The notes beneath the pieces were generated by a model. It worked only from the letters and a program-made list of their open reading frames with translations, was not told the DNA's origin and ran no database searches. DNA of 64,000 nucleotides from Alloacidobacterium sp963823845 (lineage in GTDB: Bacteria; Acidobacteriota; Terriglobia; Terriglobales; Acidobacteriaceae), in contig CAWGND010000026.1 in the NCBI GenBank assembly GCA_963823845.1, positions 319,847 through 383,846 of the forward strand, read 5' to 3'. Below, piece after piece: positions 43,208 to 51,417 of the stretch (its first letter is position 1; each line of letters starts with the position of its first letter). A program made the translations under genes and the position numbers.

Positions 43208-44725
43208 CTACACAATAGCCGAACGCTTCCTGCCAAAACCGGTCGCCTGTTCAAAGCCATGTGCCATTTGTAGAACGCTGAAGTCTGCTTTGTCGCGGCC
43301 GACGATCTGTATCCCGACCGGAAGGCCTTCTGGTGTGAAGCCCGCCGGCACGGATGCCGCGGGATTCCCCGTTGCCGAAATGTACCAGCAAGCCTTCATC
43401 CAGTCGATATAGTTGTCCACCTTCACGCCCGCAACCTCTGCCGGATAAGGCATGTTGACGTCGAACGGGGGCAACTGCGTGGTGGGCAGAATGAAATATT
43501 CGTGTTTCTCGAGGAAGGCCTGAAACCGCCGCCAGAGCTGGCTGTGAGCAACTTCGGCGTGAGCGATATCCTGACCGCTCAGCTGCAAGCCTCTCGCAAT
43601 CTCCTCCTTGAGCCTGTCCTTAAAGGCGTCCGGGTGTTGATGCAACTGCGTGCCGTAATTAGTTGCCGCAGCCCATACGCGCATGGTGCGAAAAGAGATC
43701 TCGGCCGGAGAGAAGTCCGGCTCTGCCTGCTCAACGATGCATCCCAGCGACTCAAACGTCGCGCGATGCGCATCAATGACGGTTCGCACACGAACATCGA
43801 AGGGCACCCCGCCCAGGTCTTTGAACCAGGCAACACGCACACCGTTGAAGCTACGTTCGAGTGGACGCGCAAAGACCTCTCCTGGCTCGTTGATGGAGAG
43901 CGGTGCCCGCGAATCGGGCCCCGCAATCGTGCTCAGCGCAAACGCAAGGTCGCCCACCGATCGCCCCAGGCATCCCGACGTGCTGAGCGTTGACCACGCG
44001 AAGCCCGCCTTCGGATTAGGCACGCGCCCTATCGACGGCCTGAAGCCGACAACATTGCAGAATGCAGCAGGATTGCGCAGTGAACCCCCCGAATCGGAGC
44101 CGCTGGCAACGGGCACCATTCCGCAGGCCAACGCGACCGCCGCACCGCCGGAAGACCCCCCGCAGGTCTTTGTCAAATCGTAGGGGTTGCGTGTCGCGCC
44201 AAAGATGCTGTTAAACGTCTGCGATCCCGCCCCAAACTCCGGCGTATTGGTCTTTCCAACAATGATCGCCCCGGCGCGCCGCATGCGTGCCACAACAATA
44301 TCGTCTTCGGTTGGAATGTAATTCCTGAAGAGCGGCGATCCATAGGTCGTACGGATCCCGCGCGTGTCGAACAGGTCCTTATGAGCAACCGGCAGGCCGT
44401 GCAGCGGCCCCAGCGTCTCATTGCGCGCTTGCATCTCATCGGCCTTCGCGGCGTCTTCAGCAGCCATCTCCTTCACCGGAGTCACGATGGCGTTGACCTT
44501 GGGATTCACGCGGTCGATCTGCTTCAGGTGCTCAGCAAGCGCTTCACGCGCCGACAGCTTCTTCGCACGAATGAGTTGGGCCATCTCAACGGCGCTCATG
44601 AAACAGAGCGGCGAAGCGGCCGACTCAGACTGCATAGAAGCAGTGAAGAGAGGTGCGGCTGCCATCCCGGCCAGGACTTCGCGGCGGGTTAATTGACCCT
44701 TGCTCATTTCGAGCAACTCTATCAT
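43208..44725 (-). CDS. Amidase-signature family hydrolase, exported
   Basis: A 505-residue amidase with the Ser-cisSer-Lys triad: Lys in GLPVAHKDLFDTRG, and Ser residues in CGGSSGGAAVALACG with GSDSGGSLRNPAAFCNVVGF (nucleophile Ser in this GSxGGS-type motif). The N-terminus TRREVLAGMAAAPLF is a twin-arginine signal, so it works in the periplasm. The ATG at 44725 is the longest start; an inner ATG at 44707 (MSKGQLTRREVL) is equally possible. The substrate is not decidable (amides, N-acyl amino acids, nitrile-derived amides). Confidence 0.9.
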   Translation of the reverse strand: MIELLEMSKGQLTRREVLAGMAAAPLFTASMQSESAASPLCFMSAVEMAQLIRAKKLSAREALAEHLKQIDRVNPKVNAIVTPVKEMAAEDAAKADEMQARNETLGPLHGLPVAHKDLFDTRGIRTTYGSPLFRNYIPTEDDIVVARMRRAGAIIVGKTNTPEFGAGSQTFNSIFGATRNPYDLTKTCGGSSGGAAVALACGMVPVASGSDSGGSLRNPAAFCNVVGFRPSIGRVPNPKAGFAWSTLSTSGCLGRSVGDLAFALSTIAGPDSRAPLSINEPGEVFARPLERSFNGVRVAWFKDLGGVPFDVRVRTVIDAHRATFESLGCIVEQAEPDFSPAEISFRTMRVWAAATNYGTQLHQHPDAFKDRLKEEIARGLQLSGQDIAHAEVAHSQLWRRFQAFLEKHEYFILPTTQLPPFDVNMPYPAEVAGVKVDNYIDWMKACWYISATGNPAASVPAGFTPEGLPVGIQIVGRDKADFSVLQMAHGFEQATGFGRKRSAIV

Positions 44726-44805
44726 CGGGAACCAAGATGCCGCTCAATATAGATGTTTGATCGATACAGAACAGAGCCTTGGACAAAGTATCGGAAACTG
44801 GCTTG

Positions 44806-45036
44806 TCAAAACCCTGTACACCGCACGCGCGTAATCGGAAGCTTCGCGTAAAAGAGCTGCTTCAGTTGTCCCATCTTCTCCGCAGTCGTCATCTGCTTCA
44901 ATAGCTCAACGGCGCAACGAATATCCTTGGCCGAGGTGGGAGACTGTGCTTCCCTCGATCCGGAAAACAGCAGGCCAACGCAAGAGGATCGTAAAACAAC
45001 ACCGGAACGCGGAAACGAAACGAACGCCATATTCAC
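44806..45036 (-). pseudogene. 5' remnant of a GH3 beta-glucosidase
   Basis: A leftward frame of 76 codons has a signal-peptide-like start and then AVELLKQMTTAEKMGQLKQL. 'LLxxMTxxEKxGQL' is the hallmark opening of GH3 beta-glucosidases/xylosidases after the signal. The frame ends at once (RVRCTGF, stop at 44806) and the remaining domains, about 700 residues, are absent. It is a 5' relic left by deletion, lying between the amidase and the 687-residue gene. The rest of the gap 44726-45126 shows nothing else. Confidence 0.65.
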
Positions 45037-45126
45037 TACTCACCGAACGGGGTGAAGACGACGCAAGTGTACCGCCCGCGAAGGCCAGGTCCGAATCCGA
45101 ACAACAGAAGAGTGAGGAGCAGTCAA

Positions 45127-47190
45127 ATGAAAGTGAATGAGAAGAATCGCTCACAAAAGACAGATCTCACGCCTGACAAGGTCAAACTGAACCCTATTCA
45201 GGCACAACGACTCTCGAATCTGACAAATATCAACGTGAAGGAAATTGAAGGCCGCGACATCGCGCAGCTTTCCGAATCGCTCAAGTGGCAGGTCGATCCC
45301 AACTTCTTTCTATTCCGGCGTGTTTGCGGACAGGTTGTCCGCTGGGATCCAGGCACGGGCCAATACCAGCCGGTTCCGTTTGCCACCGTGCACGTCATGG
45401 ATACGGAGTGCGACTTCCTCGGTTATTTCCCCTACCAGGTGAAGTGGTCCTGGCTGTACCCGATCTTCTGCCGCCAGCATGAGATCACGGAAGTCGTGAC
45501 GGACGAGTGCGGCAAATTCTGCGTATGGATTCCCTGGTTCGATATTGAATGGGTCATTCGCTGGCGCTTGGAGCGCTATTGTTTCCCCGAAGTCTTTGTC
45601 AAACCTAACCTGGGAGAACTGCTCCAATCTGTGGGCGTGATTCCCAAGCCGGGACCAGGGCCCGACCCCGGCCCGATCGAGCTTCGCAATGCAAACTTGT
45701 CACTGGATCGTCTCGCAGCCATCGCCGGACGCGAAAACGCGAGCCGCCTCATGTTGGCAACGCAATCAGCTGCCATCGGCAAGAACAACTCGGCGCTGAA
45801 TGGTCTATTAAACCAGCCGGCGTTCCTCAATCCGGTGCCTCCGCCCACATCGCCCAAGTTGGATGCCTTGCAGCAGCAGAATGGAGCTGCAGGCCTCAGG
45901 GACCTTGTCAGAGGCAAAGCCGATCGCGAGTACAAGCTCGATCCGAAACGCTACATCGGGCCATTTCCCCTCTGGCGGTGCGAGTGGGTTATTGAGGAAG
46001 AGCTGGTGCCGATTCTCGAAGTGCCGGACATCACGTTCTGGGTTACCCAGGACATCGATGGTGACGGTGATCAGGAAACGATCTATTCCGATGGATATTT
46101 CCAGGTGGGCTGGAAGTCCGGCCCGCTTTCGGATGTGATCCTGCACTCTTCCCAGATTGCGCGCATCAACGGTCAATGCGAAGTGCCTCCTATGGGCGAT
46201 TGCGAGCAGCCGGAAATTCTGTTTGCCGGCCTCATGCCCGCACGGGCTCCCTACATTGACACCTCCGTCAATCCAACTCGGGGCTTCGCGCTCCGCCCCA
46301 ACCCGCCGCACGCCGATGGACTGATTCGCAGTTCGGTTTTTCCGCCATCGCCGACTCCAGATACTCCGGCCAACGCGCCCTTCATGGGAACGCTCCAACT
46401 GTACGGATGCAATCTGTTCGAGGGCGGACAGTACTACCGGTTGCTCTACTCGTACAACGGGGCACCCGCTGTTCCGTTCACGAATCTGCAATGGTATGTC
46501 GATCCGTGGCCGGGACCCGGACCCGCAATGCTCGTTGTACCTGACGCGCAAGGATGGTACCCCATACTCTCCGTGCCCGATGACTGGTTTCCGCCAAACG
46601 AATTGCTGGACTGGCCCACGAGCAACTTTGCCGACGGTCTTTATGACGTGACGATGGAAATTGGCGATGGGGCAAAGAACGTGATTTTTACCACTCCCAA
46701 CGCGGTGCCATTCCAGGTTGACAATTCTGCACCACAGCCTTTGATCACAAGCCTGTCGTGGCGAGTGTTGCCGTCCGGATCATGGAATGTCTTCCCCGAT
46801 CTGGTTTGCCCGCTCGTAAATCGGCCGGCAGGAAGCGACATTGAGTTCCAGGTTCAATACCAGGTCTCGGCCTCGCACCTGCTCAAGACATCACTCGCGA
46901 ATTCCGGATGCGGCGTAGGAGTAATGCAGCCAAATCCCGAACCGAATGCGCTCCCCTACATGCACTGGCACACGAACGCCAGCGACAACTTCGTGTCGCA
47001 AACCGCGACCTTTGTTCTCCCTGGCACAGCTCTTGCAGGATGCTACGGCTTCAGCGTAAACGGCTACAGCCGGGCATTCAATCCTGCAGGAGGAGATCCC
47101 TCTGATCCACAAGCGAGCGATTGGTACTACGACGCTACGTGGCTCATCTGGAATCAGTTCAACCTGTCGGTGGCGGTGGTGGACGTCTAG
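45127..47190 (+). CDS. Uncharacterised 687-residue protein with carboxypeptidase-regulatory-like domain
   Basis: Start ATG 45127, with GAGGAG at 45114-45119. The protein has no signal peptide or membrane helix. Residues about 60-175 (CGQVVRWDPGTGQYQPVPFA, TVHVMDTECDFLGYF, VTDECGKFCVWIPWFD) look like a beta-sandwich 'regulatory-like' domain with conserved Cys. A Pro/Gly linker (PKPGPGPDPGP) follows, then VPDITFWVTQDIDGDGDQET, an acidic, possibly metal-binding loop, and a long beta-rich C-terminal part ending NLSVAVVDV. I recall similar proteins annotated as hypothetical, but no function. It starts a compact three-gene set with a DUF1360 gene and a small protein. Confidence 0.75.
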   Translation: MKVNEKNRSQKTDLTPDKVKLNPIQAQRLSNLTNINVKEIEGRDIAQLSESLKWQVDPNFFLFRRVCGQVVRWDPGTGQYQPVPFATVHVMDTECDFLGYFPYQVKWSWLYPIFCRQHEITEVVTDECGKFCVWIPWFDIEWVIRWRLERYCFPEVFVKPNLGELLQSVGVIPKPGPGPDPGPIELRNANLSLDRLAAIAGRENASRLMLATQSAAIGKNNSALNGLLNQPAFLNPVPPPTSPKLDALQQQNGAAGLRDLVRGKADREYKLDPKRYIGPFPLWRCEWVIEEELVPILEVPDITFWVTQDIDGDGDQETIYSDGYFQVGWKSGPLSDVILHSSQIARINGQCEVPPMGDCEQPEILFAGLMPARAPYIDTSVNPTRGFALRPNPPHADGLIRSSVFPPSPTPDTPANAPFMGTLQLYGCNLFEGGQYYRLLYSYNGAPAVPFTNLQWYVDPWPGPGPAMLVVPDAQGWYPILSVPDDWFPPNELLDWPTSNFADGLYDVTMEIGDGAKNVIFTTPNAVPFQVDNSAPQPLITSLSWRVLPSGSWNVFPDLVCPLVNRPAGSDIEFQVQYQVSASHLLKTSLANSGCGVGVMQPNPEPNALPYMHWHTNASDNFVSQTATFVLPGTALAGCYGFSVNGYSRAFNPAGGDPSDPQASDWYYDATWLIWNQFNLSVAVVDV

Positions 47191-47242
47191 GCCGTCAGCT
47201 CACCCCGCTCACGCTAAGCGGCGCGGGGTGAGCCCAGGGTGG

Positions 47243-47617
47243 ATGATTTCTGACGAAGGCAGTCGCGAGAGCAGCCGAGGCTTGATTGTGGCATCCCATT
47301 TTTACTGGCTGGTGATTGGAACACTGGTGGTATGGCGCCTCACGCACCTGTTTTACGGCGAAGATGGCCCGTGGAACTTGCTGACCCGGTTGCGCCGCTT
47401 GGCCGGACGGGGCGTCTGGGGCGATCTCATGGACTGTTTTTATTGTTTGAGTCTCTGGATCGCGATTCCGTTCGGCTTCCTGCTTGGAGAAAATTGGAAG
47501 GAGCGCTTGCTGCTGTGGCCTGCCTTGTCGGGAGCGGCGATCTTACTCCAGCGCTTGAGCTCCAAAAACGAATCGAATCCAACCGTCATGGTTTCCGAGG
47601 ACGAGGGAGAATCTTGA
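47243..47617 (+). CDS. DUF1360-like small membrane protein
   Basis: A protein of about 124 residues. HFYWLVIGTLVVWRLTHLFY and CFYCLSLWIAIPFGFLLGEN are the two membrane segments; WRLTHLFYGEDGPWNLLTRL and DCFYCLSLW are DUF1360 marks (CxxC before helix 2). The ATG at 47243 follows AGGGTGG. A GTG at 47228 or a GTG at 47288 are alternatives. The gene lies 52 bp after the 687-residue gene and its stop touches the next start (TGAATG). Function unknown. Confidence 0.78.
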   Translation: MISDEGSRESSRGLIVASHFYWLVIGTLVVWRLTHLFYGEDGPWNLLTRLRRLAGRGVWGDLMDCFYCLSLWIAIPFGFLLGENWKERLLLWPALSGAAILLQRLSSKNESNPTVMVSEDEGES

Positions 47618-47872
47618 ATGTGCTGTGGCAGAAACAGAACGCAACTGATGGGGTCGCCGGCGATTCCAAAGACGAGGCCGGCAACCGAGGCGGCGGTACA
47701 AAAAATGCCATCGAGCATCTCTTTTGTCTACATAGGAAACACGGCACTAACGGTGAAAGGACCGATCTCGGGCTTTGAGTACCGCTTCGACCGACCTGGA
47801 GTTCGAGTCGAAGTGGACTGGCGAGACCGCATCCTGCTCGCGTCCATTCGCCAGCTTCGACAGATTAAGTAG
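47618..47872 (+). CDS. Small conserved hypothetical protein, 84 residues
   Basis: It begins MCCGRNRTQL directly at the stop of the DUF1360 gene (TGAATG), so translation is probably coupled. The C-terminal half FVYIGNTALTVKGPISGFEY, then RFDRPGVRVEVDWRDR, is a beta-rich module ending near LRQIK. I recall similar short proteins ('T-x-L-T-x-x-G-P-x-[ST]-G-x-x-Y-x-F') in phage-like or accessory loci, without a known role. It completes the three-gene cassette. Confidence 0.65.
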   Translation: MCCGRNRTQLMGSPAIPKTRPATEAAVQKMPSSISFVYIGNTALTVKGPISGFEYRFDRPGVRVEVDWRDRILLASIRQLRQIK

Positions 47873-47935
47873 CCACTCAAAGCTCGGAGTCAAAGATGCT
47901 CGAGTGAGTTTCTCTTCCGAGTTCTGACGATTGCG

Positions 47936-48005
47936 TGTCAAGCCCCTCAACCGCCCACAGACAACCTGTAACTATCGAATGAGCCGATACTTACGCGACA
48001 AAGAT
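47936..48005 (+). repeat. Copy A of the leader repeat (TGTCAAGCCCC type), truncated
   Basis: TGTCAAGCCC, CACAGACA, GTAACTATCGAA, then ATACTTACGCGACAAAGA match, in order, the leader at 50315-50383 at roughly four of five positions. No cognate small gene follows; the integrase relic starts at once. It may mark a junction. Confidence 0.6.
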
Positions 48006-48007
48006 AG

Positions 48008-48303
48008 TCCGCCGTCCTAGCTATGCTCGTCGGTTGTGGTCTGCGTAGGGCCGAAATCGTGACCGTCAAGGTCGAGGATTTCGAACTTCGAGAGGACCAC
48101 TGGGAGTTGGCAGACCTCATCTGCAAAGGCGGCCACATGCGGACTGTCCCGATACCAAGTTGGGTCAAAGCTGCCGTCGACGTGTGGATGAGTTCTTGCT
48201 TGGGCATGTCTCGGTTCAGACCACCGAGCGCTATCTTGGGTGCAAGCAGCGGCTTCGGAACGCAGTCAACGACCGGATCGGCTTGGAGCCGGAGTCTTCG
48301 TGA
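48008..48303 (+). pseudogene. Tyrosine recombinase (integrase) relic with internal deletion
   Basis: The first segment, AVLAMLVGCGLRRAEIVTVK and GGHMRTVPIPSWVKAAVD, is the box I region with the first catalytic Arg. After about 48185 the frame changes and resumes as EFLLGHVSVQTTERYLGCKQ, RLRNAVNDRIG, stopping at TGA 48301-48303; this carries the last His and the catalytic Tyr. The middle part (with the Arg-His box) and the whole N-terminal SAM-like domain are missing. It cannot be active. Confidence 0.85.
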
Positions 48304-48414
48304 CCGGTGCTACTCCTCTCTAGCCGACATATGAGATTTATGGGCGCCGTTTCTGAAACCGCTTCCGAGGATGTTGTGTACCCTTGAATAACCGAATACG
48401 AAGCCGTAGTCCTT

Positions 48415-48450
48415 AGGTATAGGTCCAGATATAGGTATAGGTCCAGATAT
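48415..48450 (+). repeat. Two perfect 18-bp tandem copies
   Basis: AGGTATAGGTCCAGATAT occurs twice in direct succession, 48415-48432 and 48433-48450. The second copy ends inside the start codon of the next gene, so its AGG/AGGT may serve as the ribosome-binding site. Confidence 0.7.
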
Positions 48451-49911
48451 GTCGAGAATACGGGCATGGCTTTTGGTAGTGCCGTTCGCGACGACTTTCG
48501 GTGTTTGTCAGGCGCAGACGGTCGTACCTAATTCTCTCCCGGAACTAAACTATCCTCCGATTGCGAGAGCCGCTCATGTTCAGGGTGATGTCGTAGTGAG
48601 CTTCCGACAGACACCAGAAGGTAGAACTGTCGATGTTACGCCCGTGTCTGGTCCTGCGATGTTGCAAGGAATCGCGGTCGAAAACGTGAAGGCGTGGCAC
48701 TTTGAACCGAAACCGGAGCTTGCGGGGCAAGCCTACAAGGTCACATTTCACTTTCAGCTCAATCCGCTTGACGATGGATACGACAATAGCCAGCCAGTGA
48801 CGAAGGCGGTGCTAGATGGGACAGGACAAGTTCAGGTTATTTCGATCTCTACGACGGGGTTGGATCGCTCAGAATGTCCAACTGTCAGCGATCTCGTGCC
48901 TCCAGCAGCAGTGATAGATGGAGATTTTGAAGAACTGCAACGCTGGAATGAAGAAGTGAGAGTTGGTGCAGACGGCTCGGTTGTCTGGAAGCAGGGCGAT
49001 CTTTCGCAGAGAGGACAGATCACACCGGCTGAAGCGAACTCTCTCCTAGAGCGCTTTCGCACTCCAGCTGTTTGGAGGCTGTGTGGCCGCTACGACCAGG
49101 CGGGGTTGCTGGATGGCGATGGTAGTTCGTTTTTAAGGTGCGTATCGGTGGGCAGGAAAAAAGCGTCGGTGAATATGGTGATGCCGCGCCGGCCATCTTC
49201 AGGGACGTGGAACAAGCTGTTGACGCATCCGCTAATACGCATCAGTGGCGACATGGTGATCCAAGCACCGAAGGTATCGCAGAGATCACCTTCGAATATC
49301 TGCTCAAGCCAGGCAAGACAAAGCTTATGGATGCGGCGCATCGCGGAGACAAGAAAGCTTTCCAAGCCGCATTAGCAGCGGGGGATAGGCTAACTGATGT
49401 CGACGCAAGCGGCTGGACGCCTCTGATGTATGCCGCTAGTTCTTATGGCGATTCGTCGTTGAGCGAAATAGTCAAAGCAGGAGCAGATGTGAATGCCCGT
49501 TCCAAGCGAGGCGAAACAGCGCTGATGGCATCTGCTGTCACGGGCATGGCCGATGAGGACCTTCTGAATGCGGGTGTCGAAGTGAATGCAGTCAACGATG
49601 TCGGCATGACCGCGCTCATGCTCTTGGTACAGCACGGAGATTCAGACGAGATCAAAACATTGTTGAGAGCTGGCGCCGATGCTCGAAAAAAGGATTCAGA
49701 GGGACGAACAGCTCTCGACTATCTCAATGCAGCCAATTGCGGGTCGCCGATTATTCACCCGAAAGACCCTCAATGGATGACAGTGGGATATTCGAGGTGC
49801 AATGCGCTTGATCATGACGATTATCAGAAGTCGAAGCGATTGTTAATCACTGCGGGAGCTAAAGAAACTCGACCCGCTCTGCCAAATGCACTGCAAACGC
49901 AGAGACACTGA
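48449..49911 (+). pseudogene. TonB-like / DUF6438-like / ankyrin fusion, one frameshift
   Basis: Frame 1 (48449-about 49130): a signal peptide (RAWLLVVPFATTFGVCQAQ), a TonB C-terminal-like segment (ELNYPPIARAAHVQGDVVVS), then a DUF6438-like beginning (EEVRVGADGSVVWKQGDLSQ, YDQAGLLDGDG). Frame 2 continues the domain (VRIGGQEKSVGEYGDAAPAI) and adds four ankyrin repeats (TKLMDAAHRGDKKAFQAALA, GETALMASAVTG) to TGA at about 49911. The break lies in a TTTTT run at 49129-49134; a sixth T would join the frames as SSFFKVRIGG. Intact it would be about 487 residues, exported, probably a protein-binding envelope factor. Confidence 0.8.
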
Positions 49912-50385
49912 TCTCAGAGAAGCTGCATGATTAGTCCCGGGAAACGTTAGGTTCCTATCGGGACTGCCCGCGCGAGATGACCGCCAGCCGGGGCAAATTC
50001 TCCGGGCAGTTTCGATAGGATCGTTTGAAGTGAGCCGGTGCGGTTTGCGGCGGACGCGGTGATCTATGTACGTCTATGGAATTTCAATTGTAGCTATATG
50101 ATTACAGAGTATTTGCGTGGAAACAGCGTAGTCGCATGATACGTGCCACTATGGTGAGGGTCATGGCCAGCCCAGTATAGCGACCAGCTGGGATTTTGAC
50201 CAGACGCCGTGACTTCGATCATGGCCCACGCGGCAGCGTCCGCCGCGCAGCGGCTTAGTTCAAACGCGCTTGTGTTGATCGGTGAAGCCCTGGGCAAATA
50301 TCGGAAGCCGAGCTTGTCAAGCCCCCAGCTGTCACAGACAAGACGTAACTATCGAAGGAATCAATACTTACGAGACAAAGAGAGT

Positions 50386-50454
50386 ATGCCGACTATTACC
50401 GCAGAATTTGATAAACTGGATAAAGAGACAAATTCAGACCAGAAAGCCCGCTAA
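50386..50454 (+). CDS. Possible 22-residue leader peptide
   Basis: An ATG with 22 codons (MPTITAEFDKLDKETNSDQK, then AR) whose TAA sits in the loop of the terminator hairpin. It could allow ribosome-controlled attenuation. The frame is not kept in the other leader copy, so the peptide itself is doubtful and the DNA pattern may be what matters. Confidence 0.25.
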   Translation: MPTITAEFDKLDKETNSDQKAR

Positions 50455-50468
50455 ACGGCGGGTTTTCT
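50441..50468 (+). terminator. Terminator/attenuator hairpin in leader B
   Basis: An 11-bp stem AGAAAGCCCGC / GCGGGTTTTCT with loop TAAACG (one G-U pair), ending in the T-rich arm, followed by GCATTTT. It lies 144 bp before the gene it leads into, so read-through must be allowed for expression. Confidence 0.7.
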
Positions 50469-50612
50469 GCATTTTAGGGGCAATCCTCATGACCCATGAT
50501 CTTTCTTATATTTAGAACCTAAGCCAAACATAATAAAACACTTCCGCTCCAAGCAATTTCCTAAGCCGCTGAAAATAAAACACATCCTCAAAACCAGTGC
50601 AGGGGTACCCTC

Positions 50613-51417
50613 ATGTACGATCGCTGCCGACACATCCGCGTCGACGGAGCGCGCTGCCGCGCCATGGCCGTCACCAACAAGGCTTTCTGCTACTTCCACC
50701 TGCACAACCGCCGCAAGACAGCCGCGAAACCGGCAACGCCGAACACCGCCGACTACGGAACCGTCCCCGTCAACCCGCCCGCCGCGCAAACCGCCCTCGA
50801 CCTCGATCTGCCCCTGCTCGAAGACCGCTACGCCATCCAGGTCGGCATCACCCGGATCGCCCGCGCTCTCACCGCCAACGAAATCGACCCCAAACGCGCC
50901 GGCCTGCTCCTCTACGCCCTCCAGATCGCCTCGTCCAACCTCGGCGGCAATAGCTGTCTCCTCCCGGAAGACGTGCGCGGGGTTGTGCTCACCACCTCAG
51001 GCGACGAGATCGCCCCAGCCACGAACCATCTTCGAGAAAGAAGACCTGAGCGGCCACAAGAAGAACTGCTGCTGCGATGACTGCACCTACGTTCAGACTG
51101 ACAACGAAGAACACGATGCCGATTGCAATTGCGGAGATTGCCCATCCTCGGCCACGCAAGGTGAGCAGCAAATAACGGAAGAGCCGGCACACCCGGCAGA
51201 GGGAACCGTCAGCCTCCAAGCCTGCGCCGACGAATCTTCAACCACCGTCCAAAGCCAGCGTTATTCTGAGCGAAGCGCGCAGCGCGCAGTCGAAGAACCT
51301 GCGGTTTCCTGGCAGGTGCTCGAAAACGGCAGATGTCACCCAACCAGACTTACCAGTCGATCTTCTCCGGGAAGTACTCACCGATCAGGTCGTCATAGTA
51401 AGGCTTCAGCTCTTTGA
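50613..51417 (+). pseudogene. CxH/CxxH zinc-finger-like small-protein family, copy 1 (frameshifted)
   Basis: Frame 1 starts MYDRCRHIRVDGARCRAMAV, then FCYFHLHNRR: C5, H7, C15, C26 and H29 form a likely zinc site. The middle (DRYAIQVGITRIARALTANE, RAGLLLYALQIASSNLGG) is helical. Near 51005 a one-base shift moves to a frame with TIFEKEDLSGHKKNCCCDDC, then DADCNCGDCPSSA, a second Cys cluster expected at the C-terminus. The rest runs into a family 2 repeat (51260) and stops at 51417, so the true end is probably near 51230. The family function is unknown; nucleic-acid binding is a guess from the zinc-finger look. Confidence 0.65.
51260..51304. repeat. Palindromic repeat, family 2
   Basis: TTATTCTGAGCGAAGCGCGC, then AGCGCGCAGTCGAAGAACC, the same plan as 31229 and 43110. 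It lies between the convergent small-protein gene and the inositol oxygenase relic. Confidence 0.7.

Larger units (their letters stand above)
50311..50612 (+). promoter_or_regulatory. Leader (copy B) of the CxH/CxxH small-protein gene
   Basis: 302 bp from AGCTTGTCAAGCCCC (50311-50325) to the gene start. Along it are GTAACTATCGAA, a block GCCGACTATT..GAATTT..TAAACTGGATA (50388-50422), a terminator-like hairpin, and AGGGGTACCC just before the ATG. The second copy upstream of the paralogue at 58502 has the same boxes in the same order over 306 bp. The boxes are more alike than the surrounding DNA, so the leader appears to be a functional part of the unit. The gap 49912-50310 ahead of it holds nothing I can identify. 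Confidence 0.6.

Noticed and set aside
50094..50297. 67-codon minus-strand frame between the ankyrin pseudogene and leader B
   Set aside because: No start context, no domain and no neighbour relation; likely chance.
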